Positions 1 through 13,335 of a DNA stretch of 64,000 nucleotides are shown one piece after another; within the stretch, counting starts at the first letter, position 1, and each line of letters begins with the position of its first letter. The stretch comes from Chaetorhynchus papuensis. Lineage: Eukaryota > Chordata > Aves > Passeriformes > Rhipiduridae. The translations under genes and the position numbers were made by a program. A model generated the notes under the pieces. The model did not search any database and was not told where the DNA came from. It saw nothing but the letters and a program-made list of their open reading frames with translations. Where the stretch lies: assembly GCA_013396525.1 (NCBI GenBank), contig VWYX01000924.1, positions 186,001 to 250,000 on the forward strand. Direction: 5' to 3'.

Positions 1-3000
1 AGTTTCTATTAAAAGAAGTGAGAGAGATTGTGAGTTCTGCTCATTTGAAATTCAAGTTGTTTACGCAGAAATCCAAATATGGAGTTGGACTTTTATCTTA
101 TGATATATTGGCCTTTGTCTTGGGCTGTCATCAAGCAAATATGATAAGCTAACAAGTGGCATAAATTTTTCAGTTGCTTTCTAAATGTTACAGCTGCAGA
201 GAACCAAGTAGAATTACTGAAGGGTCAAAGGCATAGTTTAGAAACATCATTAAGAAATTGTAAGAATTACTGGTAAGTTTTAGTGTCTTTGTTTTATTAC
301 TCCCTTGTCTCAGCCAGGTCTGCAAACACACTGATTCACGTTTCATTGAACAACAGCTTCATTGTGAAACCTGCCATTCTTAGCTCCTGTAAAGAAAATA
401 TCTTTTAAAACACCACCCCCGCTTTCTAACATTGTACAGACAAAGAATTACAGCTCATCTGCCATAGGATATGCTACAAGTGGCATCATCTTCCTTAAGT
501 CTCGTTTTCTCTGTCGTACATGGTGTGACAAGCAGCAGCCTGGGGACCTGTGTGCTGTGTGTGCCTTTGTGCAGAAGGGCTCCTTCGTGCCCCTCGATGC
601 CTCAGTCACCACCAGCAGCCTCTGGGCCCGTGTCCCAAAGCTGCAGAGCAGGACAAGGCAGCCCATGCAGGAGGTGTGAAAAGGTGACCTTCACTTTGAG
701 TTCCCAAAGCCCTGCCCACTCTCTGGGTTGTGCACAAGAAAACGTCCCACTTCCCCGAAAGCAGCACTCCATGGAGCATGTTCTGCTTCCACTGGCCATG
801 GGCTGCAACATTCCCTACATGTGATCAGCTGTATATATTTAATTGCTCTCATAGAAATAAAAAGGATTAGCTGGCTCTGTAGAGCATTGGCCTCCATTTC
901 ACCATTTTGCTCATGAAGCTGAGCTGGATAGGAGTGCGAAAAAAAGAGCTTGAAAATGCCCTAGTGTTGACAGAGTTAGGTCAGCCAAAAAAAAAAACCA
1001 AAACCAAAAAAACTTGTCTCAAGAACTAATTTCCTTTTGAGATGCTCTCCTCTGTGGCTTTCACTGCTGCAGTGGTGAGCCCCACATCACGCAGATCATG
1101 CAGTGAGAGATGATAAGGGTGCACAGTCCAGCCTGGCTGTGGCTCCAGCTGTGTGCTGCTGGTGCCTGCTCTGTCCAGGCAGTAGCCTTGGTGCAGCTTC
1201 TAGGAGAGGCACACATCTATTGCAAGGTTTAGGCTCGAGGAGGACACATGAGAGGCTTCTGACCTGCCTCTGATTCAGGATGCTGCATCCACATGCTCAA
1301 GAGTGAATACCTCAGCTTGTTTCAATTGCAGCATACGGGCACAGTGCAGTGGAAGGTGCAGTGGCCTGGGGGAGAGTGGATGGTCCTTGAGGTCAGACAG
1401 CAGATGCAGATGCAGGATGCCCCATGCTGTGTCACACATGCTGTGTCTGCCTCAGACCATGGGAGGTTTCACAGCTCTGGTGTCACCATAAAGTTAACTC
1501 ACCACAGTGATCTGAATTGGTGTAACCGAGCTAAAAGTGACACTTCAGTACAGACAAGCCCTTCATTTTTAACTTGGTTATTCACAGCAGATCAGCCTGT
1601 GTGAGTCACAGCATCTGACCTGAACAGCCCATTCCACTGTCTGGGTAAGGATTTGTCTGGTTCTCTCATTTCTTTGTCATTTTTAAACTCCTCATGAAGT
1701 CAAGAGTGATAGAAGGAGAAGGTTGGAAGCTTCTCTGGACAAGTGAAACCTTCCCTTCTGCTCTGGGTTTTGACCTTTAGTCATTTTACTTTCAGCCAAA
1801 ATTGCTGAAAGTCCTTTCCTCCCAATCGGTGCACTACAGATTATGAAAAGCTAATGAGAAAAGCTAAAACTCATTTGCTCAGAAAGAATAATTCCAACAT
1901 TTTCCTGTGGCAAATGAGAAAATTAGGCAAACTAATGCATTTGTTATAGACTCAGTTGAATACACTGTTTTATTCAGCTTCATGTCAGGGTACTGTAAGA
2001 AGGGTCTGGGCATAGGTCCCTGACTTTGTTTCTACAGGGCTTTTCAGAGCACTGTAGTTTTCCAGAGGGAGGACTGGCAACCTGAGGAAAGGTCTAGGCC
2101 CAAGGGGTCCTGGCAGTAGAAAGGCAGGATGGGTGGGTGTCTGTGAATGTTGCAAGAGAAGATCATGTCTGTAGACCTCTACCTGACCACTGTCTCCAGC
2201 TCTGCTGTGGACCCCTGGCTCTGGCCGAATGGGTCCATGAGTTGTGGTGCAAACACACTGTCACCATCATTTGACTTGCAAGTGTTGCCCTGGTAAACAT
2301 CTGTCCATTGTGAGCAAGGCCAAGTCACTGTTCCCATCTCTTGCTTTCTGCCTTAGGAGAAGGTAAGAAGTAGTGATTCTCATCCTTATTATTGTGTTAA
2401 GATCCAGCACTGGAAAACTGCTCCCATGTTCTGAACATCACTAATGATCCCAGAGCGCTGAGACAGTGCACGGTGAGGGTGGTCTGATATTTGAGACTTA
2501 AATGAGGGTTGAATTAAGACTGAAATATTTGAGAGTGAATTACCTACCCTAGGGAGGCTATTCTCCTTTTTCCTGTCTTGCTCATTTTTATGTTCCGTTC
2601 CAGTCTGTATCTGCATCTCTCTGCACTGCCCAACCTCATGCTGCCATTTGAGTTGGGGAAGAGAAAAGGCTGAATCTGTGGCTTATATATGAAGGAACCT
2701 TGAAGCTGCCCACCAGATCCTCCTTTTGGCTCCTGCCCAGTGCCTGAGGCTGGGACCACCCTGCAAAGCTTGAAGGCTTTGCTGACACATTGAGATAGAA
2801 AAAAGGACTCAGACTATGTCCTCAAGAACCTAGGTATAGCAGTGACAATAAGAGAGAGGTATTTGAGGTTCAGAGAAATTTGCATTCATTCTGGTGTAAT
2901 AATTTCAGGCCCCCTGGAAAAATATGGGTGTTCCCCCTTAAGGATTTTTAAACTGCTGCAGACCAAAGCTGCATCCCCAAGAAGGCAATGACTATGATTT

Positions 3001-6000
3001 TGCACAGAAAGGCAAATGTCTGTCAGAGAGAAAAATATTATAAAAGAGTAGTTTTCTAAAAGCAAAATTGATTTCAATGGAAAACATGTATCCAGCAAAA
3101 TGCCTGGAAAATTTGAGTGCAGCAAATACCTGACTTTATGTTTCAGCCAAAGATAAACTGTCAGGCAGACTGAAGAAGTAATGGAATGAAATTATACTGT
3201 CTGTGTTGTGCTGGAAGGGCGTAATAAATGATCCCTAGACTGCAGTCTCAAAGGACTGTGACATTTTCATGAATTTTCTGCACAGTGTTGCTTGGAGCCA
3301 GACAAGACAACCACTATCTTGCTCTTCCCATCTTGCCTCTCCTGTTCAGGTCTGTTGCAAAGCCTGATGTGGAAAGGGTAGAAAAAGAGTGCTCGATCTG
3401 CAGAAAACAATTCCTGCAGTGGTGAAACGACAGTGGAGAGAAAAGCTTCTTCCCTGAATACTTGTGTATGTCTCATCTCCCCCACTTCTGCTCCTGACAG
3501 TTCTTTTAGATAATCCCAAACAAGTCCCTTCTCTCTCTTGAATGGCTTCTTTACGAAAGAAAATGGAGGGAAAAGTCATCTTAGTAAACTAGGGGCATGA
3601 ATTTTAAATAGGGGAGTCAACTGCAATAAAGTGGACACCTTTAATAAGAATAAGGGTGGGCAAAATCAAATGTTCTTCTTAACCTAAAATGCCCATATGT
3701 GGCTTTAACGTGATTTAAAATAAGTTTTTAAATTTTCATCACTTGCAAAGTTCATTCAAATTAGATTTCCGGAGCATCTCCATGTAGGTAAACCCACAGT
3801 TTCTCCCACTGGTGAAACGGGGAGTTCCCTGCCTCAGAAGGGTGCTGCTGCCAGACCCAGTTCCCCAGTACCTAGAAAGCACTTTGCTCTGCCCCAGGCA
3901 CGGGGCCAGTCGTGCGCAGCCCTCTCTCCTAAGTGCAGCAGACACTGGGCAGCTGCTCGTGGCTCTGTGCAAGGCTCCCTCCCAGCTGCAGCCTCTCCAG
4001 ACACCTGCCAGCTGGCGAGGACAGTGCTGTCACCTGCACGGAGCCGCAGCCGAGGTGGCAAAGCACCGGCTCTGCTCTTTCTCCTGCCAGCAGCTTCCCA
4101 TGTCCCACACACACCGACCAGAAACAGGGCCAGAACAGTGGGTGTGAATTCACTCTTTGGTGTGCCTTGAAGTCAAAGGGGGAGAAGGGGATTTGCAGGC
4201 CTGTTCAGTGCCTGGTGTGGGTGACTTTCCTGTGCCATCTCATTATGGGAACTCAACTGCAGCAGATTCCTGGAAACCTGATGCCTGAGATAAACGTGGA
4301 AGAACTGAAACAGCAGTGTCTGTCCAGTGCTTCAGACTGTCAGTTCAGAGGCGGGTCAGAGCCTCCCTGACCTGAACAGGGCTGCCTGTACAAAGACAGC
4401 TGCTGTCACTCATAGGCACCCAGTGGGCCTAAGTGGAGGCAAAAGTTACATTAAACAGCCACACTGCTTTCAGAGTCACATGAGCACTACTGACATGCAT
4501 TTTCTAAGAGACTGATGACATTTAAAGCTCTTCGAGTAAACTATTTGCTTTATGTTTATAATGGGATATTCATCCCACCGCCTGCCGTGAGAATGAAGCA
4601 CACTGATCAGCCTTCCCAATGACCAAATGTTTGCCATCTCAGAAGCATTCTCCTGGAGAATAAAATACACATCTTTATTGTACAGTTCTGCCTCATCAAT
4701 AATGCTGGGACAGATTCTCTTACAAAGGTATCAGGTTTAAGAGAGCAGCCATCTTACTAACTACACCAGCCTTTTTCCATATGGCATTTTGAACAGAATA
4801 TAGACCAGGGACTTTGCTATCTAATCCATTATGCAATTAATTAGCACTTATAAATTAAGTATGTGCCTAGCAGAATGTGTCCTTCCATGTGGCAAGCCTC
4901 ATGCAGCAAGGACAGGCTGTGAGTCGGTGAGTCACCACAGGTGACACAAAGGCCACCTCAGCCGGTCATTTCGATGGAAAAATGAGAGGCAATTCCCATG
5001 TGCTAGGAGGAGGCTGCATCTGAAGAAGCAGAAGGATTCTCTTTGTGCTCTCTTGTGCTATAGGCTGTTGTTCAGTGGTGTTGGCACCTGGGTGCTCCAA
5101 CAGCACCGTGACAGGTACCTCACTCATCAGGTGAACCACTGTGTGTGCACCGAAGCTCGTGCTTCACTTGTAACTGCACAGCCCGTGGGAAGGCTGATCT
5201 CTGGGCACCCTGAGGCTAATGGGGACTTACTCAGCCAGACCAGGGACAGCTTTGAACCCTCTTGCTGGGCCGTGGTGAAACGCTGTGGTGACAGGCCAGT
5301 GTGGGCTCTTGCTGGGCAGTCTGTGGCTGTGGTGACACCTCCCTCACCCGTGCACCCCCGCTGGCCTCTAGATTAGGCTGGGGACTACGCCCAGTGTACT
5401 TAGCTGCCAGTGCACTCCCTGGCTTGGGAAATCCCTTGGTGGCAGGCTACTGGCACCTGGGAGGTCACATCGGTCACTGTGCACTTGCCCTGCTCTTAGG
5501 CTCATTTTCTAAATATTTGGTTCTGACCACAGCTGGAGAGGACACACTGGATTAAATAGACCTTTGATGAGCCCCAGGTGTTGCCAGTCTTATGTGCTTA
5601 CAGTCACCAAACCTTGTAATAAATCTGGTTAGCTAAGACCATTTTGGTTCACTTGTGAAGTGCTTTGAGTATCAGGCAATAGCAGCTAATCTTTGATTAC
5701 CAATAGTGACTGCTTTTCCAAAAGGAAATATGGGTGGGGAGAAAAAGGAGTTTCTATTCAGTTCCTGGTCCCGGTTGCCTGGGGAATTCTTTTAACATGC
5801 AGAAGAACAGATTTGCATGTTGGTATTTTGGGGATTATTCCCATGCGAGGAAAAAGTGCAACTCCAAACTAGCTGACTTGGAGGTCTTGTCACGATTATA
5901 TCCTCCAAGGGTTTGTGTAATTCAGCTGATAAATAGGGTTTAAATACCGGAAAAACAAAGGTGTCGCCTTATGTCAATAGCAGCAGCATCGCAGCACACG

Positions 6001-9000
6001 ACCTGTCCCGTTGTTAGGGCAGGCACGCTGGAGCTGTTTGCTCATGGTGTTCACTTCCCCGGGGCCGTCACCTGTGGTATCTTACTCAGCCAGGACTGAG
6101 AGTTTCTGAGAAATGCCTGATCACTCTGTGGGCACCAGTGGCACAAGTGCCCAGGTCCCGTCATGACGTTGCCAAATGGATTCACTTTGACACAGATCTG
6201 GGACAAACGTCCATGTCAAATATATCCTGGCTATCTGAGCACAAAGGCAAAGCAGATTTTCCAAGGTATACAAGCATCTAAAAACAAACACTGAAGCTCA
6301 TCCAGCTTTTCAAATCATTCACACAGGTCAGGTTCTTGATTCCTACTGATTATAATAAAAAATTATATGAGAATTATAATGAGAAAAGTGCTTTTTAAAC
6401 ACCTATTGGATGTGTCTGCTCCCTTTGGCCTGCATGATAATGCCTCTCCGGCTGTGTGGTGTGCTGCAGTTCACAGGGCTGGCTAAAAGAGAAAAGGGAA
6501 TTTCAGATTCCAGAGTGGTTAGCACAGCACCGAATTCGCACGAGGGAAATGAAGGCAGACAGCTTCCATCACAGCTGCGTGATGTCTTTGGTCGTGATAA
6601 CTGGATGTTCAGGATTGAAGAGGGATTCTCCAGTGAAAATGTGTTTGTTTTTTACATGTCATGTGTCACTTCAGGTGAGGGTGCAGCGTTGGTCATTGCA
6701 GGATGTCACAGTGGAACCAGGCAAGCCAAGCCAAATCAAAGCCCACCAAGAAGCCCCCAGTGGACAGCAGGCTCTCCGGTTTGGTAAGAAGTTTTAGTGT
6801 GGACAGTGCTGGAGTAATCTTTAAAATTACCACATATACCCATGAATAGCTTCAGGAAAAAGACCTCCCATGAAGAGAAGGAGAAAGGCCTCTGGCAGGC
6901 ATTATAAATCAGGTATCATCACACTGATGTTTAGGAACAAGTCGAACCTTAATTCATCATTCCCACTGCCAGCTCCTGTGTGGTGGTGCTGCTCAGATAA
7001 GTCTTGCTCCTGATGGCTAAAGATAGAAATGTTTTTCCACTCTGATTTTGTTTTTCTTTTTAGAAATTTTGTTTTTCTTTTTCTTTTAGAGCAGGCCTCA
7101 AAATAGTTTTGGAGTTTGTTCAGTTCTTGTTCTTTGACTTGGTTTCCTGCTGGATGTCCCGGACTGGCTGGTGCTGGAGACAGCAGAGCTCTAATGGGAG
7201 CAGACAAGCAGGCTCGTGCCCAAATACAACCCTCATCAGAAACCCCATACAGGGCTTAGGGCCAAGTGGATAGGGATGTCCTGTGATCTTACTGCCTGAA
7301 CAGAAAAGTGCTGGCAGCCTGTTGTGATGGTGCACTCTGCTTCTATATCCAGTAGGAGCCAAATGGGGACAGTTTTGCTTGGACCAGCATGGGTGAAGCT
7401 GTATCAGTGCCCCAGACTTGCAGCTGCTGGCTGCATCAGGAGCTCATGCAGCTGCCTCAGCTTGGTGGCTGCATACCAGGAAGCTGGCTACTGCTCCTAT
7501 AAGGTTCCAGGTGCCCATTATCACAAAACATGTGTTCTTGATAGGTTCATAGCTAGTTCCTGGGTAATACTGCTTCCTTGTGTGGTGATCACTTCCAGAT
7601 GTGCCAAGGAAAACAGGGTAGATTTCATGAAAGACAGTATTTTCATGTTATTTTCTGTGAGATCAGAGTAATTTTTTCCATATCAGCCAAAAAGCTAAAT
7701 TCTGGCAATACGATGTGACTTCTGCTGCCTTCACAAGTTGCCTTTGCCTCCATCAGAACAGTGTTGGTAGCTGGCAGGTTTCACTGTAGCAATCACCAGA
7801 GCTCTATACTGTCCACTGAAGGTATTTATCCCAGTCATCAATCACCAGGCACACATCAAGTTCTCTCTATTGCATCCCCCTTTTCTGTCTCCACTCACCA
7901 TCCAGTCCACCCCAAAAACCTTCCTTTGTTCTGTACATAGTCACCAGTTCAACATGAAGTGAATCCTTTTTTTCTATCACTGAGCATTTAGACCTTCTCC
8001 CACCAGGATTGGTCAAAAGCCTGCATCAGCTGCTCATTGTGGCAGGGAAAAGTGGCTCAGCTCAGGCAGGTTAAACCAAATCAGGACTGAAATGGTTTAT
8101 TAATTTATTAAGGACATGTAATTAACTGACAGTCCATGAACTATACATTCAGGGTCTATGTCAGCAATACAGCAGTTCAACCACTAGGTTAGACACTTAG
8201 AAAACACTAATAAGTTCCAGTTTCTAAAACAGTTCCAGTTTCTAAACACATTTTTGTAACTAATCCCCAGACGCATGGGCACCAACACCTCTCTCACTGG
8301 CCTGAGGGTCACTTTTGGGAGCACAGGTCCCCCCACTTATGCCCTGCTCCCACTGGAGTTGTGGCCACTCCAGCTGTAAGGGTGCCCACGCCACTCCCTA
8401 CAATCAGCTAATGCACCCTCTGGCAGGAAGGGACACCAGCAGGTCACACCCCCTCCCAAAGTGTGAGTCCCACATGCTGCACCCCACGGTGTCAGGCCAC
8501 ATGCTGGATGCCAGCAGCTGACAGTGCCTTATGGATGGGGAACTGCTGCATCTGACCCCAACAGAGGCTGTGATGGGCCAGACTGGACTTTGACAGTCTG
8601 AGGCCTCTCCCTGCTCTGTTACTCTATTTTATTTTTCTTTTATACAGTCTTTCCAACCAGCTCATTCTTTGTCTCAAAATTGTCATTCCCTGGTTACCAT
8701 TTCATCCAACTGACGGATGCCATTCTCTATGGCATGATCACCTGAGGTCTGGTGTTTGTTTCCCTCTTCAGCAAGATAAGTTTTGGGGCAAATGCCTTTC
8801 AGACACCTTTGGGTTTTCCCTCCATACACACTCTTTAGAGTCACTTACCTGTTTTATCAGCTGTTGTCTTACACCTCATTTTGCCAAGCGTGAGCTGTGC
8901 AAACACCCCCACATAACTATCAAACTGATTATTAAGGAAAGGAATAGTGGCCCTGTGTCTGAATTCAGGGAGGGGTTATTTCTACATATATTTACTTTCT

Positions 9001-12000
9001 CAGTGCCTACCAGTTCATGAATCTTTGACCTTAGTTACCTCACCTTGCACAGCTATATATAGCTAATCTGTTCAAATTGTGCAGTCATTGTGCTCAGAGA
9101 ACCAACTGCATTTGTCTGTAAATCTAATCCCTAGTGACCCCACACCTGTGAGGGGGACAAGGCGAGGAAGGAGGATGACTTGAAAGACAGTTTTGTCATG
9201 CTGTGTCCTTGGAGACAACATACCCTTCTTGAGCCAGTGTTTTGTGTAGCAGCCCCTGAGTGGGCTTTTTTTTCTCCTGAACCTCCCAGGTAGAAAATTG
9301 GAGGACAATCCCAAGGCAGGACCAAGAGGCTGGCATGGGGACCAAACACTGGCACATGCTTTGCTGGGACCCTGAGGGCAGTTCTTGAGGGTCACTCCTC
9401 TCCCCCTCAAGGCTCCCAGAGGACTATAAAATGGCTGTTTGACACCTGGCATCTTGATGGCAGTCTGAGGGCTGCTGTTTGTTCCTCGCCCTCTCTCACC
9501 TGTTGCGTGTGATGCAGGCTTGGTGCCAAGCTCTTGAGCAGCTGCCCTTTTCCAGCTCCCGGGCATGCCAGTCCGAGCAGGTTCATCCCCATTTGTTTGC
9601 AGTGGCAGCCCATGGAATACTGATGACTTGAGGCCATTTTGCACACTTCTGTCACCTTATAACTCACACTTGGTCCCACGGCCTGAGTCTCTCCCTGCCC
9701 TGGGCACACATTGCCCAAAGTTTCTGTGTGTGACCGTCAATAGCACAGTCTCCTTTCCCCCCAAAAATGGCACTAAGGGGCAGAAATGAAGCCAGAAAAA
9801 TCCTTACTTCTGCCTTGCTCTCCACTGGCCACTTCTCTTTTGCTGCTACGTTAGAAACAATTCTCCATCTTCCAGCCCCATAGTGAGACACCTTTCCTTG
9901 CTCTAGGTGCTTTCTTCTAGTCCCACAAGGCAGGAGATCCAAAGGAAGCAGGATATCTCATTGATGGCTATGCTCGAGGCAGTGAGATAAACACTTAGCA
10001 ACTCCCATCTTGGAGGTTGTTCCTTCCTAGGTGTCAGTGCACAGCTTTCCCTAACCCCATCCTTCGTCCTGCAGCTAATCTCCTGGACATGCATCGCTTT
10101 GCACATTTTGTTCTTGGCAATTTCCAACATTGCCTCAGGCTCTTATTGCCTTAAAAAATCAGATCATAGGGTGGTGGCCTTAGAGACTGCCTGATTGATA
10201 TCTGAGCAGCCAAACAAACAATAAATTTGAATAAAATCTGGCACCTCATTGCCTACTAGTTCTTCTGATTCTAAGAGGATAATTCATAGACATGAAGTAA
10301 AGTGCATATCCTGAGCATGCACAGGACGGAGTCTTCAGTTTTGTAAAAACACATGGTTTGTGACCCTCACGAAGGGCATTTTGCCCATTCCACACCCTGC
10401 ATGCCCCAGGCTGTGCAGTCACAGGGATTTAATGCTGCTGGCCACCACCAACCCAACAGGACTTGTCTGTGTATTTATACAGAAATACGGATGCTTGCAG
10501 GAAGAGGAGAGAGTTTCCCGGTGATCCTTGAACAAACACGGATGAAGCCAGGAGCTCCTGCAGCTCAGCTTCCACCAGCAGCACTGGAGCTCGTAGCGAT
10601 GGTGTGCGTGTGCTCAGAGGAAGATCGTGTTCCTGGGTGGCCATTTACTGTGTAATTGTGATACAGTTCTTTAGATATTCTCTAGTTGCTTTCTCCAAAC
10701 TCATTCTCTGTGGTCATAGCAAATAAAGCTGTGGGAGAGTGTATCCCCATTCAAATCTCCCTGGATTTTAGTATCACCATGAACCTCCCTGAATGTCTCA
10801 TGCCTGTTTTGTTTTGGATGACCCTGTTGCTCAGGCAGAAGGCAAGAAGGAGAGGGCTGCAGTGACTGCTGCTGTTGCACGTGCCCTGAACTAACTCCTG
10901 TGCTGTTTCTTCCGCAGAGCAGATGAACCAGGTCCTGGCCCGTGGATAACGTGAGGCAGCATTGAAGGGCAGGCTGTCTGGTGAGTGGATTTCATGCTTG
11001 GGTGACACCACACACATCCATACATAATTCCCAAACCACTGTCCTTTGCAGAGTACCACACCTGGACTATAAATTGCACCCATAGAAGGGAAGTTGGCTC
11101 AGCTCCCCAGTTGCCACTGCAGACTTGTGGCCCAGCAGCTGAGAGAAACAGACTAGTTGGCAAGAGCAGCAACTGCATGGTGCTCTGGAGAGTTTAAAAT
11201 GGTTTTTCCTTCAGCAGTGCTTGTGTATTTATTGGCTTGATTGTAATCACAGCTGCCTTAACTCGTAACTGATACTGCCCTCCCTGCAGTGTAGATGATG
11301 TTCACTTGGGTATCAGGTACTGCTGTCTATGTTTGCTTTCGTTATCAACCACCATCACCAGGACTCTTTAAAAGACCAGCTCTGACCAGACACCAAGGCA
11401 AAAAGAGAGATTCCAATTATCCTCTTCCCTGTGGCTGTCCAGCTCTTTCCCATCACATAAACACCACTGAGTGCTGATTCTCCTAACAAAAGATTAAAAT
11501 CCGTGTGGCACACCTGGCTCCCTTTGATCATGTATAATGTATCATGGAACACTCATCAAACCAGACACTCCCAACTAAACACACACAGCCTTCTAGGCAC
11601 AAACCTCTCTGTATCTCTAACCCACAAGCCTTCACCGCTTTGAGAAGTTTGGTTGCATGCCTAGAGCTAAGAAAGCCATCCTTGGCCACTGCCGTGAATG
11701 GCAGTGTGAGCTTGAGGGTATTTGGCCTGTCTGGACCTAGAGTGGCTCCAGAAGAGTAAGGCTGAGAGCCTAAAACAGCAGGTCCCTCAGGGGCTGGTTC
11801 TGGGTTTGTAGCCATGGATCACTTGGAGAAGAGTGCCCCGTTATGACTTGTCCCCTAAATGCTAGCTTTAATAACTTAGGGAGGGTATGAGCTGATGGTG
11901 GCCAGACCACTTCTTCTTGAGACATCTTGAGATATGAGAAGAGCACGTTGAGGTTGGGTGGTCCTGGATTCCAGGCTAGGTCATTCTTGCAGGTAACAGC

Positions 12001-12249
12001 CAGAACGTGCACCTGCTAGGAAGTACTGTGGAAAGGCTCATCTTATGTGCGTTCATCACGATTCCCAGACCTTAGGGAAAAAAAGAAAGATGGAGCTAAA
12101 GTTCAGAGAGCGTATCAATACCTTAAGGGCAGGAAAATATGCGAAATACAATATTGCAACCCGACAGGAAGTTCAGAGGTAAACCCAAGTATGCTTTGAT
12201 GTACAGACACTTAACTGTCCTGTAATGGTACCAGGGGACCAAGGCACAC
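1..12249. other. Upstream intergenic sequence, no gene recognised
   Basis: This stretch lies 5' of the ATP1B1 CpG island. I found no open frame on either strand that resembles a known protein, no tRNA or rRNA, and no CR1 copy. The open frames are short, overlap on both strands and use scattered codons. The longest is 190 codons on the minus strand at 9,072-9,644 and I do not recognise it. Small features include an A-rich C-interrupted tract near 988-1,012, a T-rich duplicated tract near 7,045-7,090, and an 18-bp tandem duplication at 8,213-8,247. Distal enhancers or a lncRNA could be present but cannot be called from sequence alone. Confidence 0.6.
8213..8247. repeat. 18-bp tandem duplication
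   Basis: The unit agttccagtttctaaaac occurs at 8,213-8,230. It is followed at once by a second copy at 8,231-8,247 that lacks one A. It looks like a recent slippage or local duplication event in non-coding upstream DNA. Confidence 0.85.
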
Positions 12250-12687
12250 TGGTTACCCGCGATCACAGAGGTGTCCCCGCAGGGAACCCCCGAGCCCCAC
12301 CCGGCCGGGCCAGGAGTGCGCTGCCGGCGGCTGGGTGTCCCCCGGCCTCGGGGCGGCAGTGGCGTTTGTGCAGCGCCCTGAAGGTCACCCCGCAAGGGCG
12401 GCGGCGGCTGTCGCGTGAGTCGTGTCCCCCCTGCCACAGGGGACGGGCAGGTCCCGCTGCCCCCGGGGAGCCCCTGCCCGCCCCTCCCGGCTGGTGCTCC
12501 CAGGGCGCGGGCGGCGGAGCGCGGGGCCGGGCGGGGAGCGCTGCTCGCGCTCAGTATTCCGCAGCCGCGCTACACGTGAGCCCGCCGGAGCGTGGCGGGG
12601 CCGCGGAGCGGGGCGCCAGGAGCAGGAGCAGGAGCAGGGGAGGGAGGGGTACGATGCTCGGCAGTGCCCGGCCGATCGCTGTGCTGT

Positions 12688-12731
12688 GGGGAGCGGGGAC
12701 CCGCGGGGAGCGGGGACCCGCAGGGAGCGGG
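12688..12731. repeat. 17-bp GC-rich tandem repeat in the CpG island
   Basis: The unit ggggagcggggacccgc is present as two perfect copies at 12,688-12,704 and 12,705-12,721, followed by a partial third copy. It lies about 400 bp upstream of the ATP1B1 TATA-like element. The G-runs could bind Sp/KLF-type factors or form G-rich structures, which is inference. Confidence 0.8.
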
Positions 12732-12756
12732 CGGGGCGGGAATACCGGGAACAGGC

Positions 12757-12812
12757 GGGCACGTGCGCGGGCCGGCGCGCGCACAGGTGTGCGGGCGCGC
12801 GCACACACGCGC
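12757..12812. other. Alternating purine-pyrimidine GC/CA tract (possible Z-DNA)
   Basis: This segment consists largely of CG, GC and CA dinucleotide alternation, including gcgcgcgcac and gcgcgcgcacacacgcgc, and starts with a CACGTG E-box. Such alternation is the classical sequence requirement for left-handed Z-DNA under negative supercoiling. It sits about 300 bp upstream of the likely transcription start. The pattern is visible; any structural or regulatory role is inference. Confidence 0.5.
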
Positions 12813-12926
12813 CCCCAGCTACGGCCGGGCAAAGGGCGCGCGCCCTCGCGGGCACACGCAGCACCCGCCCGGCCCCGCGGGTCAGAGCTCCGGTGAGAGG
12901 CGGGCGGCCCGCACCGACCCTCCCCT

Positions 12927-12953
12927 CCGGTGCCGGTGCCGGTGCCGGTGCCG
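12927..12953. repeat. (CCGGTG)n hexanucleotide microsatellite
   Basis: About four and a half perfect copies of the hexamer ccggtg occur about 140 bp upstream of the core promoter of ATP1B1. Copy number is likely to be polymorphic. Confidence 0.85.
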
Positions 12954-13009
12954 CAGCCCCCCGCCCCCTCCCGCCTTGACGCTCCCGCCGCCGGCGCGCC
13001 CCCACCGCG

Positions 13010-13080
13010 CCCCGCCCGCCCCGGGCCCCGCCCGCGGAGCGCTCCGCGGAGCCGCATTGGCGGCGGGGCGGGCAGGGCGG
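13010..13080. promoter_or_regulatory. ATP1B1: Proximal promoter: GC boxes, palindrome, inverted CCAAT box
   Basis: Several Sp1-type GC boxes cluster here: CCGCCC at 13,012-13,017, CCCCGCCC at 13,026-13,033, GGGGCGGG at 13,065-13,072 and GGGCGG at 13,075-13,080. An inverted CCAAT box, ATTGG, occupies 13,056-13,060 about 35 bp upstream of the TATA-like element, a normal position for NF-Y binding. A perfect 18-bp palindrome at 13,032-13,049 lies between the GC boxes and the CCAAT box. Factor assignments follow from motif identity only. Confidence 0.75.
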
Positions 13081-13091
13081 AGCCCGCGGTG

Positions 13092-13099
13092 TATATGAA
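13092..13099 (+). promoter_or_regulatory. ATP1B1: TATA-like element of ATP1B1
   Basis: TATATGAA is the only AT-rich octamer in the surrounding GC-rich promoter and lies immediately downstream of the GC boxes and inverted CCAAT box. With usual TATA spacing, transcription would begin near 13,120-13,125, giving a 5'UTR of about 215 bases. That leader contains no ATG before the initiator at 13,336. The start site itself is inferred. Confidence 0.65.
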
Positions 13100-13335
13100 G
13101 GGGCGCCGCGCGGGGAGCGCGGCTGCTCCGTGCCCCGTGCGCTCCGCCGCGCTCCCCTCGCCGCTCCCGCGTCCCCCCGGCCGCCTCCCCCGCTCTGCCC
13201 CGCCGGGCCGGCGCCGCCGGGGTGGGCGCACCCACCTGCACCTTCCGGGGCCGATCCGCCCGGCCGGGCTCTGCCCGCTCCGCCCGCCGAGGGCTGTAGA
13301 TCTCTGCACGCCGCTCGCCCACCCCGCCGCTCGCC

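Noticed and set aside
9072..9644. 190-codon minus-strand frame in the upstream region
   Set aside because: The protein is unrecognised, has low-information composition, and has no splice or promoter context. The overlapping frames on both strands are equally open. I see no reason to call a gene.
10150..10200. Suspected CR1-like end (atcatagg words) in the upstream region
   Set aside because: There is only a short chance resemblance, with no octamer repeat and no CR1 body on either side.
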